The notes under the pieces are model-generated. The model was not told the origin of the DNA. It was given only the letters and a program-made list of their open reading frames with translations, and did no database searches. Below, one piece after another: positions 1 to 12,065 of a stretch of 64,000 nucleotides of DNA; the first letter of the stretch is position 1, and every line of letters begins with the position of its first letter. The position numbers and the translations under genes were made by a program. The DNA is from Pratylenchus scribneri. Taxonomy: Eukaryota; Nematoda; Chromadorea; Rhabditida; Pratylenchidae. The stretch lies in contig JAQSEB010000031.1 in the NCBI GenBank assembly GCA_030063045.1, forward strand, positions 1,736,001-1,800,000, read 5' to 3'.

Positions 1-154
1 ATTGTGTTATTGCCATAATTGTATAAAATTATTTCAATCATATTTAAAAACATTAATTCGATACAATTTATTTTCCATATTATTAATATCTTTCTTTTTA
101 TTTAATGATAATTGATTTGATTTTAATTTAAAATTTTACAAAATACAATTAATT

Positions 155-3100
155 ATGGACGCTTCAAATTCTGAATCACAACCACCAGCAGGGCCAGGAA
201 CAGGAGTGGATGGCGGAAAAACCCCAAAGAAGGGGAAGGATGATGGACCTTCGATTAATGTCACGTAAGATTAAAGAATAGAAAATCTTCAAAAGATTTT
301 TGCTATTTAGTGCGCCATCAAAGGAATGGATAGATGATTTATGGGGGCCAATGATGATTGTTGAGGAAGATGAAAATGATGAGCAAAATCAAAATACATC
401 GACAGAGTCAAAGTCAAGAAGTCGGACACCGCAAGTGGCTGCAACAATTTCGACGAATGCTCGTCCAAAATCCAAATCAAACAAAGCACATGATGTTGTT
501 GTTATTTCGGATGATGAAGAAGAAAAAGAGAAGAATCATCAAAATGTGAAATCGAATGAAAATATGGAACTGGAGGTTTTATTTATTTTTCATCTTTTTT
601 TAAGAATTGAATAATTTCAGATCATAGAAAATCCAAACAATACTGGAAAAACAAATGGCCATTTATCTGATGAATTTTCGGCAAGAGAAGAAAATGTTGA
701 CAACGAGAATAAAGCAAAACCAAGCGAAATTAGACAAATTGTTTTGACCCGAGCACAAATCAGTCAACTTGCAAAATGCAACAATGCATTATTCAGGAAG
801 GCCGTAATTGGATGCTATGTTCGTTTCAATGCTCCATCAATTCTTCCAGACAAATCCAAGGATTTACTTTTTGTAAGTTTTTAAATGAATTTTAAATTTA
901 ATTTTTATTTAAGCTTGATCAAATTGTGGACATTCTTGAGCCACAAAGTTATCAACATTTTTGGTTCAATCGACGTTTTCGGCTGAAATATTTTGGCGAT
1001 TTCCAAATTGAACAAATTCATGAACTCGCCATCCAAAAGGACACCGAATTGCGAGCTTGGTTTTGTTGTATGGAGGCAAAGGTGAATTATATTTTTAAAT
1101 ATAATTATTTAATTTCTAATTTTAAGGGAATACCAATTCCAAGCCATGAATTTGTTAAACGAAAGAAATTGGAATTGTCAGCTGCCCTAAAAGAAATTGA
1201 GACTAAGAATATTGCACCAACGCCGACAAAGACAAGAATAACACGGACAGATTTGAGTAAAATAATATAAAATATTCTTTTTTATAATATTTATTTTTCA
1301 ATTAGGTAAAATTGTATTGAATCAGGACACTTTGAGTTCATTGTCCAAATTGCCATTTGAACAATTCAAAAAGGCAGTTGTCGGCAATTTCGTTTGTATT
1401 CAAGCACTTCGGACGGGAATGGTATTAAAATAATTTATTAATCACCCAAAAATAAATAATATTTTCAGCCGGATGATTGTCAATATCATATTATTCGGGT
1501 GGCGGATTGTACCCAACGCCGTGAGGAATATAAAGTTGGCAACATTTCCATTGTGAATTATCAATTGGTGCTTCCATTCTACGGCAATTATATCATTCCA
1601 TGGCTTCGGACTAATTTCAAAGAAGTGACCGATGCCGGATTTCGACGTTGGATTGAGGATATGAAATCATGGGTATGAAAATGGGAAAAGAATCATTTTT
1701 AACACATTTTTATAGAATCAACCAATTCCAACAGTGGCGGAAATTAATGAAAAAGCAGCCGAACTCCAAATGGCATTAACCGAGGCGGAATCAATTCCGG
1801 ATTATGCCCAAAAGAAGAAGAAACAAAAAGAGGAAGAAGAGAAGCAAAAACGAGCAAATTTGCCGATTAGATTTGCAACGGATTTGGACAAAAATTTGCT
1901 GAAGCAACAAAATTTACAAAAATTGGCAATTCTTGCCCAAAAAGATTTTGATCTCTTTGAAAAAACAATGGTCGGAAGTTTTGTTCGTCTCAAAGTTGGA
2001 GCCAAACAATTTCAAGTAATTTTTAAAATTAATAAAAAAAATAAAAATAATTTTTGAAGGTTGATCGAATTCGGGCGCTGGAATTGGTTGAATTGAAGCC
2101 GCCAATTCAAAATGAGGAAGATGAAATTATTTTTGACGAAAAATGGGAGCCAACATTTGAGGAGAAAGTTTCAATCGAATTAAAATATGGAGGAGGGACA
2201 TCATTGAAGGAATTGATTGGCAATTCAAGTGCATTCAATATTGCCCAAACCGAATTCGATGAATGGCTCCGAAAAATGCATGATGATCCGGTTTGAATTG
2301 AAATAAATTAATATTAAATTAATAATAAATTAAAGTTATGCCGTCCAATCCCAACCTATGCTCTCATTGAGAAGAAGGAGGAAGAGAATAATCGAGCATT
2401 GGAATTAGCCGAAAAAATGTTCGCTGAACAGAAGAAGGTAGTCAACAATATTTTAATGAAATAATTATTTGCACTTTTTAGAGCAATGAATCCACTGCAA
2501 CGGTACAATCGAAGAATAAGTCACGAAATGTTGATGAGGAAGTGCGCATTATGAGTACATCGAATAATGGTGCCGCATCGTTGCCGAAAATACCCAAAAA
2601 GCCGATTAATGAGGATGGTGGTCGATCGAGAGGAGGAGGACCTTCTTATTCACAACCAAATCAATGGAAACCACGCAGAGTAAATTTAATTATTTAATTT
2701 TAAATATTTAACAAATAATTTAAAATAGGAAGTGCGAGAAACACCCGGAATTCGTTCTGGATGGATGAATTCCACCACTTCATCCTCCTCCACTATTACT
2801 CCACTTCGTCAACAATGGCGCCAACAAACTGGCCAGTCTGATAATCGTCCACAAAGATGGACTACGCCACAACCTTTGGCCCAACGGCTTATTTCGGAAC
2901 CAAATCAAATCAATTTTGTGCGCGAACGGAATCCATGGGTGCCCTCCGGCGAACAGCACCAACAAATTCAAAATTTGGTTAGTTATTTTTGTTAAAATAA
3001 TTAGTATTTTGAATAAAATAAATCAGCTGAATTCACGCCTCTCTCGTTATGATCAACCTTCGGGCCCACCACCGGCTATGGCCATTCCAGGCCAATCGCC

Positions 3101-3559
3101 GGCAGCATTTTTTGGCACTAGTAGGAACAACATTGCCAATTCAGCAAATAATGAACAAATTCAAATGGTATATAAATAATTGAATAAGCTTTAGGATGGA
3201 TTCATTTAAAAAATAAAAATAGAAAAACACAATTAATTTTTGTATTTTTTCAGGAACGTTCCTTGGGCTTCTATCATGATCAATTTGGGCGAATTGGATC
3301 CAATCCGGCGGTTGCCTCCACCTCCACTGCATTCGCCGCATCCGATGATGCATTGCGCCGTGCCATTCCAAATGATCGACTCCCCCAACTGATCAACCAA
3401 CGTGGATTGTCTTCTTCAATGTCTTCTTCATCGGCTGGCTATGCTGCCCATTACAATGCCGCCCCTTCATATACCCAGCCGACATTTTTCTCATCTACCA
3501 CACCAAAACGGGCACGTCAATCATCGCCACAAGCACCACCGGTTCACCGTATTTTCTGA
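155..3559 (+). CDS. Triple Plus3-domain protein (Rtf1-like), 14 exons
   Basis: Fourteen exons join in phase (155-264, 311-575, 621-872, 914-1081, 1127-1256, 1306-1421, 1469-1672, 1716-2015, 2060-2290, 2336-2437, 2482-2679, 2729-2977, 3027-3167, 3254-3559), giving about 923 aa. Three successive segments fit the Plus3 fold of the Paf1-complex factor Rtf1: about aa 165-300 (ALFRKAVIGCYVRF), 308-430 (FEQFKKAVVGNFVCI, then FRRWIEDMKSWNQPIPT) and 470-620 (FEKTMVGSFVRLKVG, then FDEWLRKM and RPIPTYALIEKK). Each is followed by the Lys/Glu-rich helix seen after Plus3 in Rtf1. The N-terminus is acidic and carries a SUMO-interaction-like motif, VVVISDDEEE. The last 230 aa are Ser/Pro/Gln-rich and disordered-looking. 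Known Plus3 domains bind phosphorylated Spt5 and nucleic acid, so a nuclear role in transcription elongation is inferred. Textbook Rtf1 has one Plus3; whether this is the rtfo-1 ortholog or a separate expanded paralog cannot be settled here. Confidence 0.85.
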
Positions 3560-4745
3560 TTGATGATGGAATGGAAATGAAATGGAAGAAGTGAATGAAT
3601 GAATGGATTTAATTGGGAAAAATATGCAAATTATTGTGTTTTTTAATGTTTTTTTTTTGTCTATCAGAACATACATTTCCCATTCCCAATTATGTTAAAC
3701 CCAACAGCAATTTTACATTTTATTAATTAAATCTCTGTTGAATATGGTTTTATTTTTACTTATCCCATTCTCCCACAATTCACTATGAAAAACGAATTCT
3801 TTATAAATTTGATCTTTACTATTATTTTTTCAATTTTGGAAACATTTTTTCTGTTTTTATGGAATAAAATTTTCGCCATCATTTTGTGTTTTTGAGTGAA
3901 TTCGGCAAGGGGCCATTCCATTGGCTTAATGGACTCCGGCAGGGAATAGGACAATTTTGGATTGGGCCACCACCGGATATAAGTGGAAAATGTGGGCTTG
4001 AGCCGGACATTTGGTCGGGAATGGGAGGGGATGGGGAGGGCACAGGTACATTCAAAAAGGCACACGCACTTTGTTCATATTGTCCTTTCGAGCGTAAAAT
4101 CCTTTATTCCTACACTAATCCACTCAATCCTCCCCTCCTCCCCTCAATCCTCGGATGCAGGTGAATGATGAATGCTTTTTGCCCGCTTTGTTTGTGGATT
4201 TTGGTACGGTATTGAATAGGATGGAGGGAGGGACAAATTGGGGTTGGTTGAGGCAATTCGCCGATGGGGGTCACCACCCACGGCATTCATTCGACCCTCA
4301 AAAAATCCTCAAAATTCCCTTAAATTTTCTCTGGAATAAATTTCCTGTCTCTGTCGATTTGGACATTTTGCGCCCGGTCAAGCCGAAGCCATAATCCGTC
4401 GGCTCCATTCACTCCATTTTGGCCACCACCAAGGGAGGATCAACCAAGCCGAAGCTAAAAGCTGCCAAGCAAGTTCCATTGGTGCGGACCAATTAATCAT
4501 CGCTTCATCAATCCAAGGGGCGGTGGTCGATGGCGACAACAAAAATGCAAGGTGGGCAAAAGCTGACAAGCCATTTTTGCGGGTAATAGAGGAATAAATT
4601 ATCAACGAAAGGAAAATAAAATGAATGGGCAAAATGGAATATAGTAATGAATTTATAATGGGAAATTTTTGTATTATTTTGGGATATTATCCTCCTTGAT
4701 TAAAAGGAAAAACGAGATAATTTCCGATCAGAACACTTTTACTGA
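3560..4745. other. Intergenic region, no gene seen
   Basis: This is the 3' flank of the Plus3 gene followed by about 1 kb without a convincing exon on either strand. Short open frames (for example around 4155-4394 plus strand and 4378-4632 minus strand) show no recognisable domain and no splice partners. Confidence 0.6.
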
Positions 4746-5875
4746 GTAAATTCACGGAGCGGGACGTTTAGTGGCGGGCCGGTTAGTGGCGGCCGTTTAG
4801 TGGCGGCCGGTTAGTGGCGGGGACTGTTAGTGGCGGGCCGGTTAGTGGCGGTCGGTTAGTGGCGAGAAGGGAGATTGGAGAAGAAGGGAAAATGTACATT
4901 CCTGGGGCAAATCAAAAAGGGAAAGGGGAATCAAAAGAAGGGAAAAAGAGGAATCTGAATTTAACGATGAAAAATTGACTATGCTCAATCAAATAATTTA
5001 TTTCTATCCATGTATTTAAACAAATAATTTTTAGAATAATGAAAATTCAAATTTAAAATAAAAAAAATAGATATGCATCTAGTAAATAAATGAAAAGTAG
5101 CCAATTAATAAATTTAGAAAAATTTCAATTGCTCAACTCTACTTTTACCTTTACATTACATAATTTTTTTTGTCACAAATAATAAACAATCGAAGACCAA
5201 CAGTACTTTGATTGTTCTCGAGAAAGATCAGGCTGTATTTTGCGATAGTTACTGCTTACTGCTGAAGTTTATTGACGTACGAAGGTAAAAATTGGAAGAA
5301 AGTGCAAAGAATTTTAATCAAAAGAAAGTCAATAAAAAATGAAATTTCAAATTTTAATTAAGAATTTAAAGGTAATAAAGTAAAGCAATTGAAATTTTTA
5401 TAAATTTATATTATACCTCCGAATTTGAACTTATTAGACAAAAAATAAAAATTCATTTTGTTATTAATTTGAAATTTTTTTACAATATCTTCGAAGAATT
5501 TAATAGAATTTTATAATGGCTTAATTTTCATTTATTTACTAGATGCATATATATTTTTTTTATTTTAAATTTGAATTTTCATTATTCTAAAAATTATTTG
5601 TTTAAATACATGGATAGAAATAAATTATTTGATTTAGCATAGTCAATTTTTCATCGTTAAATTCAGATTCCTTTTTTTCCCTTCTTTTGATTCCCCCTTC
5701 CCTTTTTGATTTGCCCCAGGAATGTCCATTTTCCCTTCTTCTCCAATCTCCCTTCTCGCCACTAACCGGCCGCCACTAACCGGCCCGCCACTAACAGTCC
5801 CCGCCACTAACCGGCCGCCACTAAACGGCCGCCACTAACCGGCCCGCCACTAAACGTCGCGTACCGGTAAATTCA
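4746..5875. mobile_element. Mutator-like foldback/MITE element with 9-bp target duplication
   Basis: A 1112-bp element (4755-5866) is flanked by identical 9-bp direct repeats, GTAAATTCA, at 4746-4754 and 5867-5875. Its ends are inverted: the left tip CGGAGCGGGACGTTTAGTGG matches the complement of the right tip (CGGTACGCGACGTTTAGTGG) with three mismatches. The inverted arms run about 340 bp each (about 4755-5096 against 5528-5866) and the similarity continues patchily inward, so the whole element could fold back. The outer 110 bp of each arm is built from GC-rich GTTAGTGGCGG-type subrepeats; inside that the arm is AT-rich. No transposase is encoded. A 9-bp target duplication with long inverted repeats is typical of the Mutator superfamily, so this is a non-autonomous MULE-type element, probably fairly young. 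Confidence 0.85.
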
Positions 5876-6240
5876 TATGTTTTCATTCACCTAATCTAAT
5901 TAATCGTCGACTAATTCCCCCTCATCAGTTCCACAAAAGTACATTTGCCACCTCCTCATTATATTACTATTAATTTGTTTTGATTTGATTTGATTCCATT
6001 TCCCATTCTGATTATTCAAAATAGGTTCCATATTTTATATCAAGATTATTGGGGAAATACAAGGCTGCTGTCCTTAAACTCAAACATGGCGTTTGCATCC
6101 AAAAATTCCAGAAAAATGTGATAAAAATCCAATAAAACAAGATTTAATTAGATGAAATACAAAACAGAAGGAATTATTTAGATGAAATACAAAAAGAAGG
6201 AATTAGTTAGATGAAATACAAAACAGAAGGAAGTTGGATT
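5876..6240. other. Spacer with three short direct repeats
   Basis: There are no exons. The last 90 bases (about 6148-6236) hold three tandem copies of a roughly 30-bp unit containing TTAGATGAAATACAAAA. Degraded copies of the same unit reappear just after the satellite array (about 6880-6940), so it flanks the array on both sides. Confidence 0.6.
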
Positions 6241-6870
6241 GCAGTTGTAAATGTGTTTCACTTAGATTGTAATTGTGTTTTACTTAGTGCAATTGTAATT
6301 GTGTTTTACTTAGTGCAATTGTAATTGTGTTTTACTTAGTGCAATTGTAATTGTGTTTTATTTAGTGCAATTGTAATTGTGTTTTACTTAGTGCAATTGT
6401 AATTGTGTTTTACTTAGTGCAATTGTAATTGTGTTTTATTTAGTGCAATTGTAATTGTGTTTTACTTAGTGCAATTGTAATTGTGTTTTACTTAGTGCAA
6501 TTGTAATTGTGTTTTACTTAGTGCAATTGTAATTGTGTTTTATTTAGTGCAATTGTAATTGTGTTTTACTTAGTGCAATTGTAATTGTGTTTTATTTAGT
6601 GCAATTGTAATTGTGTTTTACTTAGTGCAATTGTAATTGTGTTTTACTTAGTGCAATTGTAATTGTGTTTTACTTAGTGCAATTGTAATTGTGTTTAATT
6701 TAGTGCAATTGTAAATGTGCTTCACTTAGTGCAATTGTAATTGTGTTTCATTTAGTGCAATTGTAAATGTGTTTTATTTAGTGCAATTGTAATTGTGTTT
6801 TACTTAGTGCAATTGTAAATGTGTTTCAATTAGTGCAATTGTAAATGTATTTCACTTAGATTGTAATTGT
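6241..6870 (+). repeat. 26-bp satellite array 1 (about 24 units)
   Basis: Tandem 26-bp unit beginning GTGCAATTGTAATTGTG and ending TTTTACTTA. The central units are nearly identical (main variants are ACTTA/ATTTA and TTTTA/TTTCA) while the first and last units are degenerate, the usual pattern for homogenised minisatellites. The core AATTGTAATTG is almost dyad-symmetric. The same unit forms a larger array at 42222-43370 in the opposite orientation. Confidence 0.95.
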
Positions 6871-9800
6871 AAATATTAATTAGATAAAACACAAATTCAG
6901 ACGGAATTAGTTAGATGAAAAACAAAATTGAAGGAATTAGGGAAAAGAAATGTTCAGCATTGAAATGAAAGGCAAATGAAATGAATGAAGAATTTCCCTC
7001 CTGAATTTTGGCATAAAATGGTCCATCACCAAATTATTATTATTATTAGTATTAACTTTTCCCCACTCCTCTAATTGGCTTTATTCATTCTACCGCCGGC
7101 GGATGAATGAATGGCCTCATTCCTCCCTTTGATCGGCCTTTGCCCTCATTCATTCATTCAATGGGAATAGATTATCCCATTCATTCATTCTCTCAGGAAG
7201 GACGAATTTTGGCGAACGAATAATCCACCCATCCGTCGGCCATATCCAGAAAGACCCCCACCCCAACCCCTTCTTTTCTTCCCAGTTTTGTCCAGTCGCC
7301 GCCCCCAATTCGACCTTTAATTAATGCCAAATCAACCTTTGGTGGTCGAATTTCATTTTTGGGTCCCATTAATTCAAATTTACCTTCCCTAAATTTTTGC
7401 CCGGTTGGGTCAAAGTAAAAATGGTTGATGGGAATGGGTATCGAAGTGGATTTTTGTTGGATTTTTTATATCCATAAATGAGATAATGAAATGCTTCTTC
7501 TCTGATCATTCTTGGATTCAATAAAATTTGCATAAAATTGGCATTTTTCTTTGCTTTGACCTTAAACCTTTTTGTTGTGCATTCATTTTCAGTCTTTTGT
7601 CCAATATAATTGAGAAAAATTAATTTAATGTAAGATTTGGATAAATTTGGTTGATTTCCTTAAAATATTTGTGCCAAATATGCCTTCCTTTCAATCAACA
7701 AAAACGATCAGCCTTTCGCAACATCGAAAGGAATTTGCAACTTTTTTTTGTGCTTCCGTTTCATCTTCATTCATTGTTTTAATATTATTCCCGCTGTGAG
7801 GATCATTCCCTTTCCCCAAAATCCCTTCAAGCACTCATCAACAATATGTCGTCGTTGTCTCCAATTGGCTCTCCTTTTCTTCCCCCTTTTCATGTTCTTC
7901 TTTGATTTTGCCGATGGCATTAATCTCCCACCCACTTCCTTTTGTCCATTCCACTGTCCGGGGGTCAATTAGCCAGTCACAGAATCGACGACGGGATTTT
8001 TAGGGGGAAATGGCCAAAAAAGGGAATAACGAGGGCTAATCCCGGCATCCGTAAACGGGAGAATATTCTGGCCACTGCACAACAAGTCAACATAAAAACC
8101 CAAATTGCGCATCCCAATTTAGTGGATGGACTAATCAAAGACATGCCATATATAAGCATGGGAATAAAAAGCAACTAATCATTTGATATTCGAATAAATT
8201 GTTAAGAAAATATTAAAAATAAATGATCGAAATAATTGACAAAGAATTACATTTTTGAAAATAAAGTAGACTAATCACTGTTCAAATGATTACAAAAAAG
8301 CAATTCAATATTTTTTTGATCATTTTCTAAATCTCATCATCCTCTGTTTTTTATGTCAATGCCAATAATATTTTGCCCGGCATTCAATGCCAATATTTTC
8401 TTCCATTCCCCTGTTCACTTTTTTAATTACTCCCTTCAAATTCTAACTCGCGCTCATTTGTCCGCAAATCAATTTGATGGACAGCAAAAGATTTGATTTG
8501 ATTGGATGGATGGATTGAGAGGAGACTTCCTTCCTTCCTCCTCCCATCTTCCCATGTTGCGCATTCATTCATTCAACTTGTTGTCCTTCCATCCCCCTCT
8601 CTCCTTCCCTTCATTCTTCTTATCAGATTCACATTGGAATGGAGAATGGGGGATACTGTACATGAATCATACAAGAAATTAAATGGAATGAAATGAAATT
8701 AATGTTAAACTGGACACAATACATTTAAGCCATTCATTCATTGAATCCAAAAAATTATTTTGTCCAAATATTTTCATCCTCCCTGATTTGCTTGGACCTT
8801 GAATAAATCCACCCCCTCTCCTTCTTCAAATCACTTCCGGTCATCCGTTCCTCCTCCTTCATTCCAATTGCCCTCGATAATAATCTTCCTCTAAAAGTAT
8901 TACTTTTTGGGGGCAATCCAGTCAAATTGCCTTCCATCAAATTGAGTCAATCCATCCAAATATATCCACCCCCACCCCTTTTTTGTTAATCCCCTACTTC
9001 ATTCCACTCATTTGCCAACCAAAAACAATTTACCCCCAAACCCCCTTCCAATGCCATTGCCATTTCCCAGCAGCGGGATGGCACAATGGAGGACATCAAC
9101 ACAAAATTATTCTGCCATCAAAATTCACATCAAATCATTTCCACCAATTTCCATATTTTCTAATGCCATTCATTTTGGCATTTTCTTGATATCACATCAA
9201 TCCATGTAAATTATGGCCACATTTTCATTATATTCCATTTGATCATTTTTCTCTCAAAATCCATTCAATTTATCTTCATTCATTTCCTCCCCATTAATTA
9301 ATTTACTGTATCGTTTATAACAAAATGCCCCCCCAGCCCCATCATATCCATCTCCCTTTCATTTGTTTTCCTTTCCAAATTCCATCCATTGACGCCAATT
9401 CCCATCCATTTCCGGCTGCTCATTTTTGTCCAAAATAATTGGCTTTTCCTTTCCACTTCCATTTTTGGGTCATTCGTCGAATATTCTCATCATCATCATT
9501 TTCTTGTTGATTGTAAGGGTAAAATGATGGAGCAAATCCTCACCTTCAAAAAGAAGTCTTCTTTCCTTTTGGGGTTGGGGAGTAATTGCAAGGGAAAATG
9601 GAGGAATTGGAAAGGAAGGGAAAGGGGAAAGGGGGAAGCACCTAATTGGGCAAATTGCGAACGAAGGAAGGAACAACCTAAAAATGGAGGGCAAATGGAA
9701 GGAAGGTGGCTGATTGGGGGGGGGGATATATGTAAATATACGGTATTGGGAATGGAAAGGATTGAATTCCCAAAGGCAATTTTGTTTGTGCCAATTGATA

Positions 9801-12065
9801 AATGTTCGATTCTCATTTATTTCATTTGCTTTTGATTGGAGTGTTCACTGTTCATTAATGTTTTTATTAACCCAGCTGGATTGAATGATTTGTGAATTTA
9901 AGGAGGAAATTTAGTAAACCTAAAAATATTCATTAACCCATTCAATTCAAATTCATTTTTGAGGTAAGGCGAAAAACTAGTTTTTAAACGGAAGCAAAAA
10001 ATGGGCAAAGAAACAAAGAAATATGTAATGGGCCAATTTCCGGAAATAGTAAAAATTGAGCAAAATGGCCTTCATTTGATGCATTGAGGAAATTATTGTT
10101 GGAATATTTATAGTTGAATTCGTCCTAAAAATGGTGAAATATTAATCAATTAATTAATTAATTTAAATGTAAATATATATAATAATAATGAGGGGTGAAT
10201 GGCATCCATTCAATCCAAATGAATTTTGATGCAAATTTATTTCCAAATTCTCTTCTCGATGCCCTTTTTGTCACTTTGTTTTGGCATCAATCCCGCCGAC
10301 GGAAGGAAACAAAAATGATGATGCCTTTCTTGAATTGGAATTGAAATTGATGGATTCAAGTGGATTTGAATGCGAGGAAGAAGGCAAAAATGGTTGTTGG
10401 GTCCTTTCTCCTTTTTTGAGGCTGCAGGTGTCCCCAAAATTGAATTGGCCCATTCTCCCCTTCTCAATGACTCCCTCTTCCATCATTTCATCCACACATT
10501 TTGGCACCCCAAAAATGGGCACTCATTTGGGAGAATGGAAAATTGGCGGTCTCCTCCTTGGCTCCCCCCCATTTCCTTCCTTCCTTCCCTCTCGATCAAA
10601 TTGTGGGCCTTTGGATGGCGGACAGCTAATAAATATGCAAGAATGGAAGGAAATGAAGAATGGGGGAGGGGGGACAATGGGAGGGGACTGGGGCAGAATA
10701 CGGTAAGGAGAAATTAAAAGTGTGAAATATATTCATTGAATGGCCAAAATCAATTCCAATCAATCAATCAATCCAATGATGATCCCTTAAATTTGCTAAT
10801 TAAGGCCATTTCCGAATATATTTTCTGGATTTTTTGTGCCCAATTTCCCTCGCAAATTCAATCATTTTGGTTCTTCTTTTTGAATTTTTTGGGTGTAAAA
10901 TTGGCTCCCAAATAATTGTGGCCAACCAATTTTGGAGCACTGGAAAGGGAAAAAGTAAATTTTGGTGGAAAATTGAATTTGAGTTGGAATGAGGGGAGGG
11001 AGGGGAATATTCCCGGCTCCATTCCCGAGGATTGTTTGGGTGCTGAAAGGGAGGAGAGGAAGGAAGGAAGGAACTGGTTCCCTCCTCAAAATATGGCGGA
11101 GGCGAAACCGTATTTGGGGCGGTCCTTTGCCTTTGCCCGCCCCTCATTATCAAAAGAGGGGTGGGGGAGGGGAGGCCGGCCATTTCCATCCCATCCCAAC
11201 ATCCCATTCTTCCGCCTTGGCTGCCAATTTTCCGATCCATTCCACCCAAATGCACGTCCCCAACCAGCCGGCCTCCTCCCTCCTTTGCCCCTTTTGGAAT
11301 GCCGAGCATCGTCGCTCTTGCCCACCCCAAAGTCCCCAAATTGTGCCCCCCAAAAGCACCCCCCCCCCCTCTTTTTGAAGTGATTAGCCAGGCGCAAAAT
11401 GGCTGATGATGTGCCCTTTTGTTGCCCTTCCACCCAAAACCAAATCCCTTTATTCTTTCCTCCTTCCAGCCGGCCTCCTTCCTTTGCCTTCCATTTTTCT
11501 GCCATTCCACACATTTTATGCCCGCGTGATTTTCCATTCCTTCAATTCGGCCATCCGGTGGTCCTCCACCCTTAATTCCCGCCCTTCATTCCCCCATTCC
11601 TCCACTATCAACGGGTGAATGAATGTTTTTGGTGGGTGGGAATCGCATTCCGGCGATGCTGAATTTGTTGAAGCCATTGAAGTGGACTGGACCAAAAAAG
11701 GGGCCAATTGGGCGCGAATTGATGGAAAAAATATTAAATTGGAAGAAAAATGAGGAGGAAATTAGGGCGAGAATGAAATGGAAGGGGGGATTGATTAATA
11801 AGCCAAAATGAAAAGGGGGAAAAGTCCTTGGGGGGAAAGGCTAATTCCATCCGGAATGAAGTTTTTGTGACAGCCAAATGTGGAAAAGAGGGAATTATTT
11901 AGTAGTGGTTAGGGAAAATTGGATGAAACAAAAATGGAAAGGGAATGAATTCAAGAAGAATGGGAAAATGAGGGAAAATGATTAGCCGGAAAATTAAAAA
12001 AATTGAATAAAAATTCTTCCAAAATTTAGTCAAATTAATCAGTTATTAATTTATTTATTTTATAG
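6871..12065. other. Long gene-poor 5' flank of the Pax6 locus
   Basis: Over 5 kb with no recognisable exon. Compared with the other spacers it is GC-richer and built from purine/pyrimidine-asymmetric low-complexity sequence (GGAAGG/CCTTCC, CATTCATT runs, poly-G and poly-C tracts of 8-10 near 9716 and 11360). Long open frames here (for example 10800-11537 minus strand) follow from that composition and match nothing. The first known Pax6 exon (12066) has a phase-1 acceptor, so at least one earlier coding exon should lie upstream; I could not identify it. The region is therefore probably promoter, 5' introns and enhancers of that gene. Confidence 0.55.
7817..8120 (+). repeat. Inverted repeat copy 1 (5' of Pax6)
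   Basis: About 300 bp that is the reverse complement of 18450-18757, with roughly 90% identity by eye and a few small indels. Shared blocks include CAACAATATGTCGTCGTTGT, GATTTTGCCGATGGCATTAA and CAGTCACAGAATCGACGACG. It has no open frame shared between the copies and no obvious terminal repeats. It could be a dispersed element or an inverted duplication within the locus. Confidence 0.85.

Noticed and set aside
6241..6870. CRISPR-like direct repeats (also 42222-43370)
   Set aside because: Units abut without unique spacers and the host is a eukaryote; this is a satellite.
10800..11537. 245-codon minus-strand open frame and several overlapping frames upstream of Pax6
   Set aside because: Composition-driven open frames in G/A-biased low-complexity DNA; no domain, no splice partners, and equally long frames overlap on both strands.
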